Of a DNA stretch of 64,000 bases, positions 49,811-59,804 are shown piece by piece. The notes beneath the pieces are model-generated. The model was not told where the DNA came from, did no database searches, and worked only from the letters and a program-made list of their open reading frames with translations. The translations under genes were made by a program, and so were the position numbers. Position 1 is the first letter of the stretch. The number at the start of each line of letters is the position of its first letter. Origin of the DNA: CAWFPR01 sp963817635 (GTDB taxonomy: Bacteria; Acidobacteriota; Vicinamibacteria; Vicinamibacterales; 2-12-FULL-66-21); NCBI GenBank assembly GCA_963817635.1, contig CAWFPR010000015.1:1-64000 (forward strand), in the 5' to 3' direction.

Positions 49811-50473
49811 ATGTTTCCGGTGAGCGACGTCATCCCGTCGCGGACGACGCCGTTCATCACCGTCGGGCTCATTGCCGCCAACGCGCTCGCGTTTCTGTAC
49901 GAGCTGCAGCTGCGGCCCGCAGAAATCCAGGTCTTCACCCAGGTCTTCGGCGTCGTGCCCGCGTTCTTCGCGTGGCCCACGGTTGCGACGAGCATGTTCC
50001 TGCACTCGGGCTGGATGCACATGCTGGGCAACATGCTTTATCTGTGGATCTTCGGCGACAACGTCGAGGATCGGCTCGGGCACGCCGGATTCCTGCTCTT
50101 CTACCTGTTCTGCGGCACGGCGGCCGCTCTGGCGCAGGTTGCCGTCAACCCGCAGTCGATGGTCCCGATGATCGGCGCGAGCGGCGCGATCGCCGGCGTC
50201 ATGGGCGCGTACTTCGTGCTCTACCCGCGTTCGCGCGTGCTGACCGCGGTGGTCCTTATCTTCTTCATAGATCTCGTGGAGATTCCCGCCATCTTCTTTC
50301 TCGGGATCTGGTTCCTGATGCAGCTGTTCAGCGGTGTCGGCTCGCTCGGCGCAGGGGCGGCTGGCGGCGGGGTCGCCTTCTGGGCCCATGTCGGGGGGTT
50401 CGTGACCGGCCTGGCGATCGGCCTCGCGTGGCGCGTGCGCGAGGCGTCGCAACGCCGCTACTGGCGGACGTAG
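49811..50473 (+). CDS. Rhomboid family intramembrane serine protease
   Basis: A 220-residue protein with six or seven hydrophobic helices. The catalytic Ser is in IGASGAIAGVMGAYF and the His in FWAHVGGFVTG; SMFLHSGWMHMLGNMLYLW is the conserved loop-1/TM2 segment with HMLGN. It cleaves substrates inside the membrane. The 3' end overlaps the convergent caspase-like gene by 16 bases. Confidence 0.93.
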   Translation: MFPVSDVIPSRTTPFITVGLIAANALAFLYELQLRPAEIQVFTQVFGVVPAFFAWPTVATSMFLHSGWMHMLGNMLYLWIFGDNVEDRLGHAGFLLFYLFCGTAAALAQVAVNPQSMVPMIGASGAIAGVMGAYFVLYPRSRVLTAVVLIFFIDLVEIPAIFFLGIWFLMQLFSGVGSLGAGAAGGGVAFWAHVGGFVTGLAIGLAWRVREASQRRYWRT

Positions 50474-51489
50474 GACGGCCGCGGCGGCCCTCGGCGCGAC
50501 CAATCGCTCCCGGTCAGGTCTTCGTTCCGCTCGCGGATGTCGTGGGAGACGCGGGCCAGTTCGATCATGACGCGCTCGAACTCCCGGGCGTATTCGTCGG
50601 GGGCCAGAAAGGTCCGGCGGATCTTCAGGTCGTCCACGTCCGCTTCGAGCGTGGCCTTCCGCTGCAGGAGCTTCAAGAGGACTTCGTCGGTCGGGCGGGC
50701 GCCTGGCAAGGGCTCGTCCAGGTAGGTGCGACTGGCCAGCGAGCCGTCCTCGCCGGGGTTGACCATGTCGCTGCCGACCCCGTCGCCGTTGTCGTCGAGC
50801 AGCGCGCGTTCGGTCGCCAGCTGGCCGCGTTGCTGGTAGTGCCGGCGCACCGCGGCGCTCGCCGCGGCGAACGCCTCCCAGATCGAGATCCGCCCGTTCT
50901 TGTCGAGGTCGGCCGCCTCCGCGCTGAACGCGGCGGCGAAATACCCGGGAAAGACCGTGTCGAAACGCTGGGCCGCCACGTCGGTGGCGGTAATCACGAT
51001 CCGCTGCGAACCGGTGAGGTGTTCGAGGAACGGGAAGCTGCCGGACGTCGTGTTGACGAACACGACGCGTCCGGCGATCGGCCGCAGGAGCGCGGCCCAC
51101 TCGGTGGACGCGAGATCAGGTCCGACGAGGTTGAATTTCGCGTCGGCCCCGTCGAACGTGCCGTGGCCGATGAGCACGATGAACAGCAGGTCTTCCCGCG
51201 CGACCGCTTCGCGCATCGCGACGAGCACCCGCCGCACGTTCTCGGCACTGGCGACCGAGGCGGGCGGCGCCCCTTCCGTCAGGACCGTGACGTGCGCCGG
51301 GTCGAGCCTCATGCGATCGGTCAGCATCTTCGAGAGCGCCTCGCTCCACTGCGCGTACTGCTGCGCGTACTCGGCGCCGCCGCTGGCGCCGCTCACGATC
51401 AGGGCGTAGCGGTGCTGGGCCGCGGCCGGGGCTGACCAGGCGGCGAGGAGCAGCACACCGGCGGCCACCAGGCGCGCACGGCCTCTCAT
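50458..51489 (-). CDS. Exported caspase/C13-like protein with EF-hand, probably inactive
   Basis: A 343-residue protein with a signal peptide (LVAAGVLLLAAWSAPAAAQ). The caspase-like fold is suggested by RYALIVSGASGG, LFIVLIGHGTFDG (catalytic His position) and RVVFVNTTSGSFPF, where a Cys would be expected; the Cys is replaced by Thr, so peptidase activity is doubtful. A canonical EF-hand loop, DLDKNGRISIWE, follows near residue 215, and LDDNGDGVGSD is a second acidic loop. It is last in the eight-gene operon, with its ATG overlapping the upstream stop (ATGA). Confidence 0.75.
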   Translation of the reverse strand: MRGRARLVAAGVLLLAAWSAPAAAQHRYALIVSGASGGAEYAQQYAQWSEALSKMLTDRMRLDPAHVTVLTEGAPPASVASAENVRRVLVAMREAVAREDLLFIVLIGHGTFDGADAKFNLVGPDLASTEWAALLRPIAGRVVFVNTTSGSFPFLEHLTGSQRIVITATDVAAQRFDTVFPGYFAAAFSAEAADLDKNGRISIWEAFAAASAAVRRHYQQRGQLATERALLDDNGDGVGSDMVNPGEDGSLASRTYLDEPLPGARPTDEVLLKLLQRKATLEADVDDLKIRRTFLAPDEYAREFERVMIELARVSHDIRERNEDLTGSDWSRRGPPRPSYVRQ

Positions 51490-53685
51490 CGCAGCCCCCA
51501 TCGGCGGCGCAGGCCCCACTCGGCGCCGAGCAGCACGAGGATCGCGGCAAACGACCATCCCGTGTGCCATGCGTCCCGCTCGACGGCGCGGCGCGCGGCG
51601 GGGATTCCCGCCACAAGCGCGTCGGCAAGCGTGGCCGCGCCGGCCCGAGCGAGCAGACGCCCCCCCGACGCCGTCGCGACACGCTGGAGCAGCTGGTCGT
51701 TGAGGCGCGGGTCCGTCATTTCGAGATCGCTGCCCCCCACCAGGACGGTCGTCGTCGCCGTGCCGAGCGATCCGGCGGCGGTGTGCGCCTCGGCCGTCAC
51801 CCTGTAGATGCCCGCCTGGGCCGGCCGGAAGGGAACGGCGAACCCGTCGCCATCGGGCGCGCCCGCAGCGTGTCGATCCGGCCGTCTGGCGCCGTCACGC
51901 GCACCTCGACCGCGGCGCCCCGCTGGGGCTCGAACGCGCCGTTGCGCGCGGCGACCCGCAGGGGACGCGAGTCACCGGGCGAGAGGTCCCGCGGCGCCGA
52001 GATGGCCACCGGGTCGGCGGCCCCGATCGACAGCCAGCGCAGCGCCTGCCGCCAGAACGTGTCGTACGAGTGGTCCGTGGACGGCAGGAGCATGCGCCAG
52101 CGCCAGGACGCTTCCCCGGTGAAGACCATGCTGCGCCCTTCGCCGTAGCGCTGCACCGCAATGAGCGCACGCGTCGCGCCGCCGGGACCGTTGGTGACCG
52201 CAAGCACCGACGCCCCGGGACGCGGGCCGCCGATGGGCGTGATGGCGGCCAGCGGCGGCACGTCGTCCCAGCGGGCCTGCGTGTCGTCGGCCGAGCCGAA
52301 CTGCATGATGGGATGCTCGAGGCCGGCTCCGGTGAGCGCCACCCGGTTGAGGCCGCGCGAGCTGGACGCCGGCAGCGCGACGTCGCCCCGGTCGCTGAAT
52401 GTGAGCGGCAGCGCCTCGGCGAGCGCGCTCTCGAGCAGCCCCTGTCGCCCGAGCGAACGTGCGCCGAGGACGAGCACGCCGCCGCCTCGCCGGGACACGA
52501 ACGCCCGCGTGGCCTCGAGCTGAGCCCGCGTCAACTGCGCGGCATCCACGTTCGCGAATACGATCGCGTCGTAGGCGAACAGGTCGTCCAGCCGCGACGG
52601 GAAGCCGCCGGTCAAGGCGCTGCCCCGGTCGCTCGCCGCCTGGATGTAGAACGTGTCCCCGCCTTCGGCGTTGCGCCCCTTGCGAACGACCGAATCCACC
52701 TCGATGCCGCGATCGCCCGACCACGCCCGTTCGAGGAAGCTGTGCTCGAAGCCCGGGGCACCCTCGACGAAGAGCACCCGGCGGCCGCGCGACGGCGGCT
52801 GGACGACTACGCTCCGGCTGTTGTTTTCCGGAACCAGCTCCTGCGCCGCTGCGGGGATTTCGGCGGTGTAGACGGTCGCCGCGCCACCGGCGGGGGCGAC
52901 GTGGAACACCGCCCGCACGGGCGTGCCGTCGGCGGCCGGGCTCACACGACGCACTTCGATCGGCCGTCCGTTTTCGAGCAGACGCAGCTCGATCGGCTCG
53001 GTGCCATGTCCGTGGCTGACGGCCGACACCGCCAGATCGATCCGCGAATCATCCAGGACGGCTTCGGCCGCCGTGAGGCTCAACACCTCGCGGTCGCGGC
53101 CCACCGTGCGGGTACCGAAGCCGAACGCGAACACCGGCGGCGTCGGGTCGCCCTGGACTTCCCGTTCGCCGTCGCCGCTCGTGTCGCCGCCGTCCGACAA
53201 CAGCACGATACCGGCGACGGGACGGCCGCGGTAGCGCGCCCGAACGGTGGCGATGGCCTCGGCGAGATCGCTCCGCCGGCCCGTCGCCGACAGATCGGCC
53301 GCGCCTGACGGCGACACGTGATCGCCGAAGGCGAGCGTTTCGACGGTGAACCGCTTGCCGAGCGCTGGCAGCAGCTCGCGCTCGAGCAGGTCGCGGGCCG
53401 CATCGATCCGGCGCCGTCCATCCGCGTCCTCGATGCTCATGCTGCGGGAGCTGTCAACCAGGATGGGCACGACCGCGTCGTGCAGGTCGCTGTCGCCGCC
53501 GCCGCACCACGGGGCGCATCAGGAACAGCGCGAGCGAGACGAGGGTCAGGGATCGCAGCGTCAGCCAGGACGTACTTCCGATGCCGCGCGGTGGCGAACC
53601 GCCGGTAGACGAGCCATGACAACCCCACCGCCGCGGCGGCGACGAGCGTGAAAGCCCACCACGGGATCGGGTTGGCAAATGTCAC
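51486..53685 (-). CDS. VWA-domain membrane protein, glutamine-amidotransferase-like (three frameshifts)
   Basis: About 730 residues after correction. The N-terminus has two helices (WWAFTLVAAAAVGLSWLVYRR and LRSLTLVSLALFLMRPVV), then a VWA domain with the MIDAS motif DSSRS (PILVDSSRSMSIED), a beta-rich middle, a GATase1-like segment (GGGVLVLGARSLG) and a C-terminal helix (GWSFAAILVLLGAEWGL). Frame breaks lie near 53563, 53500 and 51848; the last joins TLRARP to DGDGFAVPFRPAQAG. The GTG start directly follows the DUF4175 stop. Related proteins accompany MoxR in envelope-linked operons. Confidence 0.8.
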
Positions 53686-53686
53686 G

Positions 53687-56600
53687 TCACTTCTTCACGG
53701 TCGCGAGCGACTGGTAGTAGCGCCCGATCCATGCCCGATAGCTGTCCGGGACGCCATCGCTGCCGCCACCATTCAGCCGGCCCGCCGGCGGGCGCCGCGC
53801 GAGCCGATCGGACAGCGACGCCTCGTATTTCTCGAGCGACAGGTCGATCTCCTCGCGCAGCGAGTCCCAGGCCGACCGGTCCTGCTTGAACGCCTCGGTC
53901 CCGGGCGCCGAGCGGCTGACCTGCTCCTGCTCGGGAGTCGACATCTCCGTGCCGGATCGCTGCTGCCCCTCGGCCAGCCGGCCGAGCGCGTCGCGGGCGC
54001 GCTCCAGCTCGCGCTGGTACTCCTGCTGCAGTTTCCGGAGATCGCCGGCCTGTTTCCCATTGCCGGACGTGCCGCCGCGCCCCTGGCGGCCGTCAGGGCC
54101 ACGATTGTCCGGTTGCCCGGCTTCGGCCTGACGCATCTGCTGTTCGAGACGGTTGAGCCGATCCCGGATGTCGCGCGTCCGTTCCAGCTCCTCCGAGAGC
54201 TTGCGCGCCTCGGCGGAATCGCCGCCGCCGAGTCCGCCGAGCGACCGTTCAAGGCTACGCGCGATCGCCTGCTCCTGGGCCGCCGCGCCGGGCCGCCCGT
54301 CGCGCATCGACCGGGCCGACTCGCGCATCTGGTCCGCCACCCGCTCGCGCGCGAGCGCCTCGGCCGCATCCCGGGCCGCCGTGTCATCGGCGCCGCTCTT
54401 GTCCGGCGAGCGCCCCTGCCGGGCCGCGGACTGCTGCAGCGCGTCGACGCGGCCGGCGAGCCGTTCCTTGTCGTCCGCGAGGCGCCTGCGCGCGTCGGCG
54501 GCGGCGACGCCCTGGCTCCTCTCGAGCCGTTCAGCGTCGGACGCGATGCGGCGCTGCTCCTGCTCGATTTGCTGGGCGTCCGCCTGCAGCTCGCCAGTGC
54601 GCGCCGCCGGGGTCCCGCCGGGCCCGCCGCGCAGCTGTCCCTCCGCACGCCGCAACTGTTCGGCCGCGCGGGATCCGTTTTCCGCGGCGCCCTTCGCATC
54701 GTCGCGACGGAGATCGCTCGTGGCCGAGCGCATGCTGTCGGCCGCCCCCTGCATGCTATCGCCCGCACGCTCGGCCTGCTGACGTTTCGCCAGCTCCTCG
54801 GCCTGCCGCCGGAGTTCCATTTGTTCCCGCGTCAGCTTCTCGAGCTGACGTTTCGTTTCCTCCGCGGTGAGGCCCGCGTCGGCGAGTTCGCGCTGTCGCC
54901 GGCTCAGATCTTCCTGACGCTTTGCCAGATCGCGAATGCGTTCGAGCGCGGCATCCTGGTTCGACTGGCCCGGCTTGTCCTCGACCGACGCCCGTGTCTC
55001 GTAGTTCGTCCGTTGCTGGCGCTGCAGTTCCTTGTCGAACAGCGCCGTGAGGTCCTGACTCGACCGGTTGCCGCTGTTGCCGCTGCCGCTCGCCCCCTGC
55101 GAGACCTCCCGGCGCTTGATTTCCGCCTGGGCCTTGAGCAGGCCCGTGAGCGCCGCCATCTCGTGCGGGATGGCATCCTGCGTCTTCTGGGCCTCGAGTT
55201 CAGCGACGGCCCGCCCCATCGCCGCCACGGCCGACGCCACCGGATCGGCGCTGGCGGCCGGCTGGCGCGCCCGGCCAACCTGCGGCGCGGCGGCCCGTTC
55301 GGGCGCCGGTGCCCGGCCCGGTCCGCGTCCGGATCCGCGCGTCATCCTCTCGGCGCGCGACTTCAGCTCGGCCTGGGCTTTCGCCACGGCCGACACATCG
55401 TCCGCGGATCGCCCTGCGGCCGAGCGACGTTCGATGTTCCAGGTGGCGCTGATGATCTCCTTCTGCGCAGCAACCAGGCCCTCGAGGTCCGCGCTGCTCG
55501 CGCCGGAGGACGCCTGGCTCTGCGCGGCGACGAACTCCTCGTTGAACGGCTTGACTTCCAGGAAGAAGATCTCGCTGCGGGTCTCCGTGGAGCGCTTGCC
55601 GCGAGGCACATCCCGTACGCGTGCGTAGTAGGTGATGACGTCGCCCGGCTGGACGCCGAGGTCTTCGGCCTGGAGGAGGCGTGATCCGATCTTCTCGACC
55701 GAGGTGCCCGTCGTCGGATCGAACCGCACGGTGTGCGCCGGGCCACCGGCCACGGCGTAGACCAGATCGAAAGCGGCGATGCCATAGTCGTCGTCCGCGC
55801 GAGCCTCGATGACGACTTCCTCGAGCGGCGTGATCGGCTGGTCGGCCGACGGCCGCAGGATGCGCACGTTCGGCGGACGGTCGTCCATCAGCCGGATGAA
55901 GTATTCCGTGTCGCCGCTCGTCCGCAGCCCATCGTCGTCCAGCAGGCGAAGCCGGTAGGAGTCGTCTTTCGTGAGAACGAGGTCTCCCTCGAGCAGGCAG
56001 TCGCCAGCCCGGCGAAGCGCCACGCCGGCGGACGAGGTCGCGATTTCGCCATCCGCGACCGGCTTGTCGGTGCGGATGCGAAGCCGCACGCGGGTCCCGG
56101 CCGGTGCGTAGATGTCTCCGCCATCCATTTCCGTGCGCGGCTTCAATCCCGTGAACGCGGGATAGGTATAGTCGAGATCGATCTGCCGCACCCGCGGCGC
56201 GACGAGCGCGGTCACGGTGTAGGACGACGAGCGCGCGGCCCCAGCGGCGACGGTGTAGGTGAAGCTGCGATCCACCGAGTCGAACGCGAACTCGAATTCA
56301 TCGCCGTCGCGCCGCATCTCGACCGTGCGGCTCGCGCCATTCGACGAGACGGTCAACTCGGGCGTGGCGAGCGTGAGCGCCCCGTGCCGATCGCGCAGCG
56401 TCGCGCGGATATGGAGCGCGCTGCCGGCCGGCACGCGGGCGTTTCCGGGCTCCACGTGAATCTGAACGGATCCTGGAAAGAAATGGAGACGGGCCGCGCC
56501 GATCGCACGCGATAACGGGGACGGCGACAGCGCAATGGCGACGGCGAGGAACAGACCGGCGGCGGCCGCCTCCAGAGCGGCCCGTCGAAGGACCGACGCC

Positions 56601-57043
56601 GGGATCAGCGCGGCCGGTTCGACGGCGCGCAGCCGCCGCACTGCTTCTCCGACGATGAGGCCGCCGAACTCCGATTGCGCCCCGGGTGATTCGATCACGT
56701 CCACGGCGCTGACGAGGGCATCATCCATCGCCGGCCCGCCATCCGTGCTGGTGCGTTCTTCGACGAAGCGCGCGACCTGGCGGTCGTTCGGCCGCCGCTG
56801 CATCCGCCGCAGCACGACCGTCATCGCGACGACGGCAGCGAGCGCGGTGACCAGCGCGAGCAGCGCGAGCGGCGCCCCCTCCGGCTTCGCGAGCCGATCG
56901 ACGCCGAGGCCGAAAAGCACCGCTGCCGCCCAGGCGCCGGCGGACCTGGCGCCCGTGCGCAGCGCCACGGCGCGGAACCATCGCCGCCGCACGACCGCCA
57001 GCAACGCCCGCAGATCGCCCGAAGCGGAACGATCCACGGTCAT
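53687..57043 (-). CDS. DUF4175-type membrane protein with long coiled coil
   Basis: A 1118-residue protein. Two hydrophobic helices lie near residues 30-80 and one near 160-175. A beta-rich extracytoplasmic region follows (SVQIHVEPGNARVPAGSAL, then RQIDLDYTYPAFTGLKPRT). Residues about 520-1050 are almost entirely charged coiled coil rich in Gln, Arg, Ala and Glu, with low-complexity Gly/Ser patches. It is intact. It overlaps the upstream VWA gene by four bases. Its function is not known; the coiled coil suggests a scaffold. Confidence 0.85.
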   Translation of the reverse strand: MTVDRSASGDLRALLAVVRRRWFRAVALRTGARSAGAWAAAVLFGLGVDRLAKPEGAPLALLALVTALAAVVAMTVVLRRMQRRPNDRQVARFVEERTSTDGGPAMDDALVSAVDVIESPGAQSEFGGLIVGEAVRRLRAVEPAALIPASVLRRAALEAAAAGLFLAVAIALSPSPLSRAIGAARLHFFPGSVQIHVEPGNARVPAGSALHIRATLRDRHGALTLATPELTVSSNGASRTVEMRRDGDEFEFAFDSVDRSFTYTVAAGAARSSSYTVTALVAPRVRQIDLDYTYPAFTGLKPRTEMDGGDIYAPAGTRVRLRIRTDKPVADGEIATSSAGVALRRAGDCLLEGDLVLTKDDSYRLRLLDDDGLRTSGDTEYFIRLMDDRPPNVRILRPSADQPITPLEEVVIEARADDDYGIAAFDLVYAVAGGPAHTVRFDPTTGTSVEKIGSRLLQAEDLGVQPGDVITYYARVRDVPRGKRSTETRSEIFFLEVKPFNEEFVAAQSQASSGASSADLEGLVAAQKEIISATWNIERRSAAGRSADDVSAVAKAQAELKSRAERMTRGSGRGPGRAPAPERAAAPQVGRARQPAASADPVASAVAAMGRAVAELEAQKTQDAIPHEMAALTGLLKAQAEIKRREVSQGASGSGNSGNRSSQDLTALFDKELQRQQRTNYETRASVEDKPGQSNQDAALERIRDLAKRQEDLSRRQRELADAGLTAEETKRQLEKLTREQMELRRQAEELAKRQQAERAGDSMQGAADSMRSATSDLRRDDAKGAAENGSRAAEQLRRAEGQLRGGPGGTPAARTGELQADAQQIEQEQRRIASDAERLERSQGVAAADARRRLADDKERLAGRVDALQQSAARQGRSPDKSGADDTAARDAAEALARERVADQMRESARSMRDGRPGAAAQEQAIARSLERSLGGLGGGDSAEARKLSEELERTRDIRDRLNRLEQQMRQAEAGQPDNRGPDGRQGRGGTSGNGKQAGDLRKLQQEYQRELERARDALGRLAEGQQRSGTEMSTPEQEQVSRSAPGTEAFKQDRSAWDSLREEIDLSLEKYEASLSDRLARRPPAGRLNGGGSDGVPDSYRAWIGRYYQSLATVKK

Positions 57044-58893
57044 ACGCGCCCCACCACCGACTCGGCGACCAGCGCGGCCATCATCAGCAGGAGGCCGTAT
57101 CTCCAGTAGCCCTGGGTTCCTTCGACCTCACGCGCGCGGACGTCGGTGCGGGTGCCCGGCACCTCGACCCGATCCAGCATGGCGCCGAACTCGTCGGCCG
57201 TCAGACGCACCGGATCGCTCTCGCGAGGGTCCACGTTGACGACAATCGCGCGGTTCCCGGGCCGCACGTGATGGACACCCGGCTCGGGTGGCGCGCCTGC
57301 CGGTGCACGCGACACGACGTAGTCGGTGCCGGCTTCGTGCGCGCCAGCCACGTACCGCACCGCTTCGACCGCGAAGGGCACGAATGCCGGGTTCAACGGA
57401 AAATCGTTCCAGCGGCGATCGACGTCCGAGGCGAACAGCACGACCCGCCCCCGGCCCGCCCCGCGTTCGAGCAGCGCCGGGCTGCCATCGGTGAAACGCG
57501 CGGCGACGTCCCAGCCGTCCGGCCTCACCAGCCACGCGTGATCGAACCGCACCTGGCCGAGATTCGCCGCAAGCGATCCGAATGGCCGGAAGATCGGATG
57601 GCGCAGATCGGTGACAGCCAGCGTCACACCCGGCTGCGCCTGCCCGATTCCCGTCAACGCTGGCTTCCAGTCGAACACAGCCGACAGAACGGACGGCTCG
57701 ACGTCAGGCCCGGCCGCGACGAGCAGGCCCCCGCCGCGTTCGACGATGGCGCGCAGGTTTTCGCGCGCGCGCCGATCGACGCCGCGCGTGGACAGGAGGA
57801 CGACGGCCGAACAGCGCGCCAGGTCGTCACCCGTCATCGCGCTGAGGTTGGCGCCGCTCGCCGTCCGCGTCTCGAAGCCGGCATCGGTCTGGTCCTGCCC
57901 GCTCGCCGCCGACAGCGCGCGGCCGAGATAGAAGTCGGAATCGGCAGCGCCGGTGCTCGTCACCACGACGACCGACGTGCGTGGTGCGCGTTCGAGCAGG
58001 ACGTACCGCGTGTTGTCGGCCACGAGTCCGCCGGGGTCGTCCACCGAGACGGCGATCGAGCCGTGCTGCGGCGCGCGATACGGGATCGAAACGTCAACAG
58101 CGCCATCGGGGCCGACGGCATAGGCCGCACCCGCCACTCGCTGCCCGTCGCGTGTGATGGTGACCTGGCCGGTGCGTGGCGGCCCGCTGTTGCGAATGGC
58201 GGCCACGACCCGATCCGTCTCGAGCCGCACGTCCGCGACCGCGACGTTGGGCGGCGCCACGCCGGCATCGCGCAGCTCGACACGGAGTGACGCCGGCACG
58301 ACCGCCCGGCGATCCTCCTCCCACCCGGACCGCTGCAAGTCGCTGACGATCACGAGACGCGCGGGCGCGGTTCCCGCGGTCTCGACCGCACGCGCCAGGA
58401 CCGCGGCGTACCGCGTCCCGCCGGCACCGGCGCGCACGCCGTCGAGCGCCGCGCGGGCCGCCGCGGCCGAACCGGGCGACGCGATCAGATCGGCCCGATC
58501 GTCGAACGCCAGGACGGCCACGCGATCGCCCGGCGCCGCCTCGCCGATCGCCGCGCGAGCCAGTTGTGCGGCCCGCTCGAACCGGCCCGGCGCGTCCATG
58601 CTGAAGGAGCGGTCGATAGCCACGAGGCGAAGCTCCGACGTCCCGGCGGCGGCGCCGACAACGTACGGACGCGCGAAGGCGAGCGCCAGCAGCAGCAGGG
58701 CCGCGATCCGCGCGGCAAGCAACAGCAGATCCCGCAGGCGCCGCTTGCGCGAGCGTTCGATCGGCGAGCGCTGGAGCAGCCGGACGGCCGAGAAGGGCAC
58801 CTCGGGCGCGACGTCGCGGCGCAGCAGGTGCAGCGCGATCGGTACCGCCACTGCCAGCGCGCCGAGCAGGAACGCGGGAAACAGGAAGTTCAT
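57040..58893 (-). CDS. BatA-like membrane protein with VWA domain
   Basis: A 617-residue protein starting with the BatA N-terminal helix (FLFPAFLLGALAVAVPIALHLL) and a second helix (LLLLAARIAALLLLALAFA). The VWA domain begins at about residue 90 with MIDAS DRSFS (VAIDRSFSMDAPG). A middle CARDB-like region (VAAIRNSGPPRTGQVTI) and a GATase-like region (GGGLLVAAGPDVE) follow, and a last helix closes the chain. It is coupled to DUF58 upstream by a four-base overlap. It is intact. Confidence 0.88.
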   Translation of the reverse strand: MNFLFPAFLLGALAVAVPIALHLLRRDVAPEVPFSAVRLLQRSPIERSRKRRLRDLLLLAARIAALLLLALAFARPYVVGAAAGTSELRLVAIDRSFSMDAPGRFERAAQLARAAIGEAAPGDRVAVLAFDDRADLIASPGSAAAARAALDGVRAGAGGTRYAAVLARAVETAGTAPARLVIVSDLQRSGWEEDRRAVVPASLRVELRDAGVAPPNVAVADVRLETDRVVAAIRNSGPPRTGQVTITRDGQRVAGAAYAVGPDGAVDVSIPYRAPQHGSIAVSVDDPGGLVADNTRYVLLERAPRTSVVVVTSTGAADSDFYLGRALSAASGQDQTDAGFETRTASGANLSAMTGDDLARCSAVVLLSTRGVDRRARENLRAIVERGGGLLVAAGPDVEPSVLSAVFDWKPALTGIGQAQPGVTLAVTDLRHPIFRPFGSLAANLGQVRFDHAWLVRPDGWDVAARFTDGSPALLERGAGRGRVVLFASDVDRRWNDFPLNPAFVPFAVEAVRYVAGAHEAGTDYVVSRAPAGAPPEPGVHHVRPGNRAIVVNVDPRESDPVRLTADEFGAMLDRVEVPGTRTDVRAREVEGTQGYWRYGLLLMMAALVAESVVGRV

Positions 58894-59802
58894 TTCCTGC
58901 GTGACCTCGCCGACAGGTATGCGAGCAGCGCGAAGTCGAGCGGCTGTGAGGTGTCGAGCTGCACGTAGTCGATTCCGGCGCCCCTGAGCTCGCGGTCGTA
59001 CCGGAGCGTGAGCCCTGCCAGCTCGCGCAGGTACGCGGCACGCACCGCCGTGGGCTCCGCGGTGACTTCCTCGGCGCTCTCGAGGTCGCGGAATCGCGAC
59101 GAGCCCCGGAACGGGAACGTCAGTTCGTCGGGGTCCAGCACCTGGAACACCACCACGTCGGTGCCCCTGAACTTCAGGTGCTTCAGACCCTTGATCACCG
59201 GTTCTGGATCGTCGAGCAGGTCCGAGACCAGCACGACGAGGCTGCGCTTCACGAGCGCTTCGGCCAGCTGGTGCAGCGGACGCCCGACGTCGGATCGCGT
59301 GCCCGGCTGCAGCCGCTCGAGCGCGAGCAGCAGGGCGTGCAGGTGTCCCGAGCGCGCGCTGGCCGGCATCCGGAAGACGATGTGATCATCGAACGCGATG
59401 AGGCCGGTGCCGTCGCGCTGCCGGTTCATGAGGAACGCGAGCGACGCCGCCAGCACCGACCCGTACTCGAGCTTCGTCATCGCCGCGGCGCCGCGATACG
59501 CCATCGAGGCGCTCACGTCGAGCAGGAGGTGACACTCGAGGTTCGTTTCCTCCTCGAACTTCTTGACGTAGTGCCGGTCGGTCCGCGCGAACACCTTCCA
59601 GTCGAGCGTGGACAGATCGTCGCCGGGAAGGTATTGGCGGTACTCCGCGAACTCGACGCTGAAGCCCTTGTACGGGCTGCGATGCAGCCCCGAGAGAAAG
59701 CCCTCCACCACCGTGCGCGCCTTCAGCTCCATCGGTCCCGAGCCGCGCGATGACGGCCGGGTCCAGGAAGCGGAGATCGCGCGAGGTGGACGGCTGGGCC
59801 AT
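58890..59802 (-). CDS. DUF58 (VWA-like) protein, partner of MoxR (frameshifted)
   Basis: About 303 residues. The N-terminal part MAQPSTSRDLRFLDPAVIAR lies in another frame from MELKARTVVEGFLSGLHRSPY; removing one base near 59738 joins them into the typical DUF58 start. Conserved parts are FAEYRQYLPGDDLSTLDWKV, the MIDAS-like DVSAS and LVVLVSDLLDD. DUF58 proteins are partners of MoxR AAA+ ATPases. The ATG lies two bases after the moxR stop. Confidence 0.88.
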
Positions 59803-59804
59803 GG

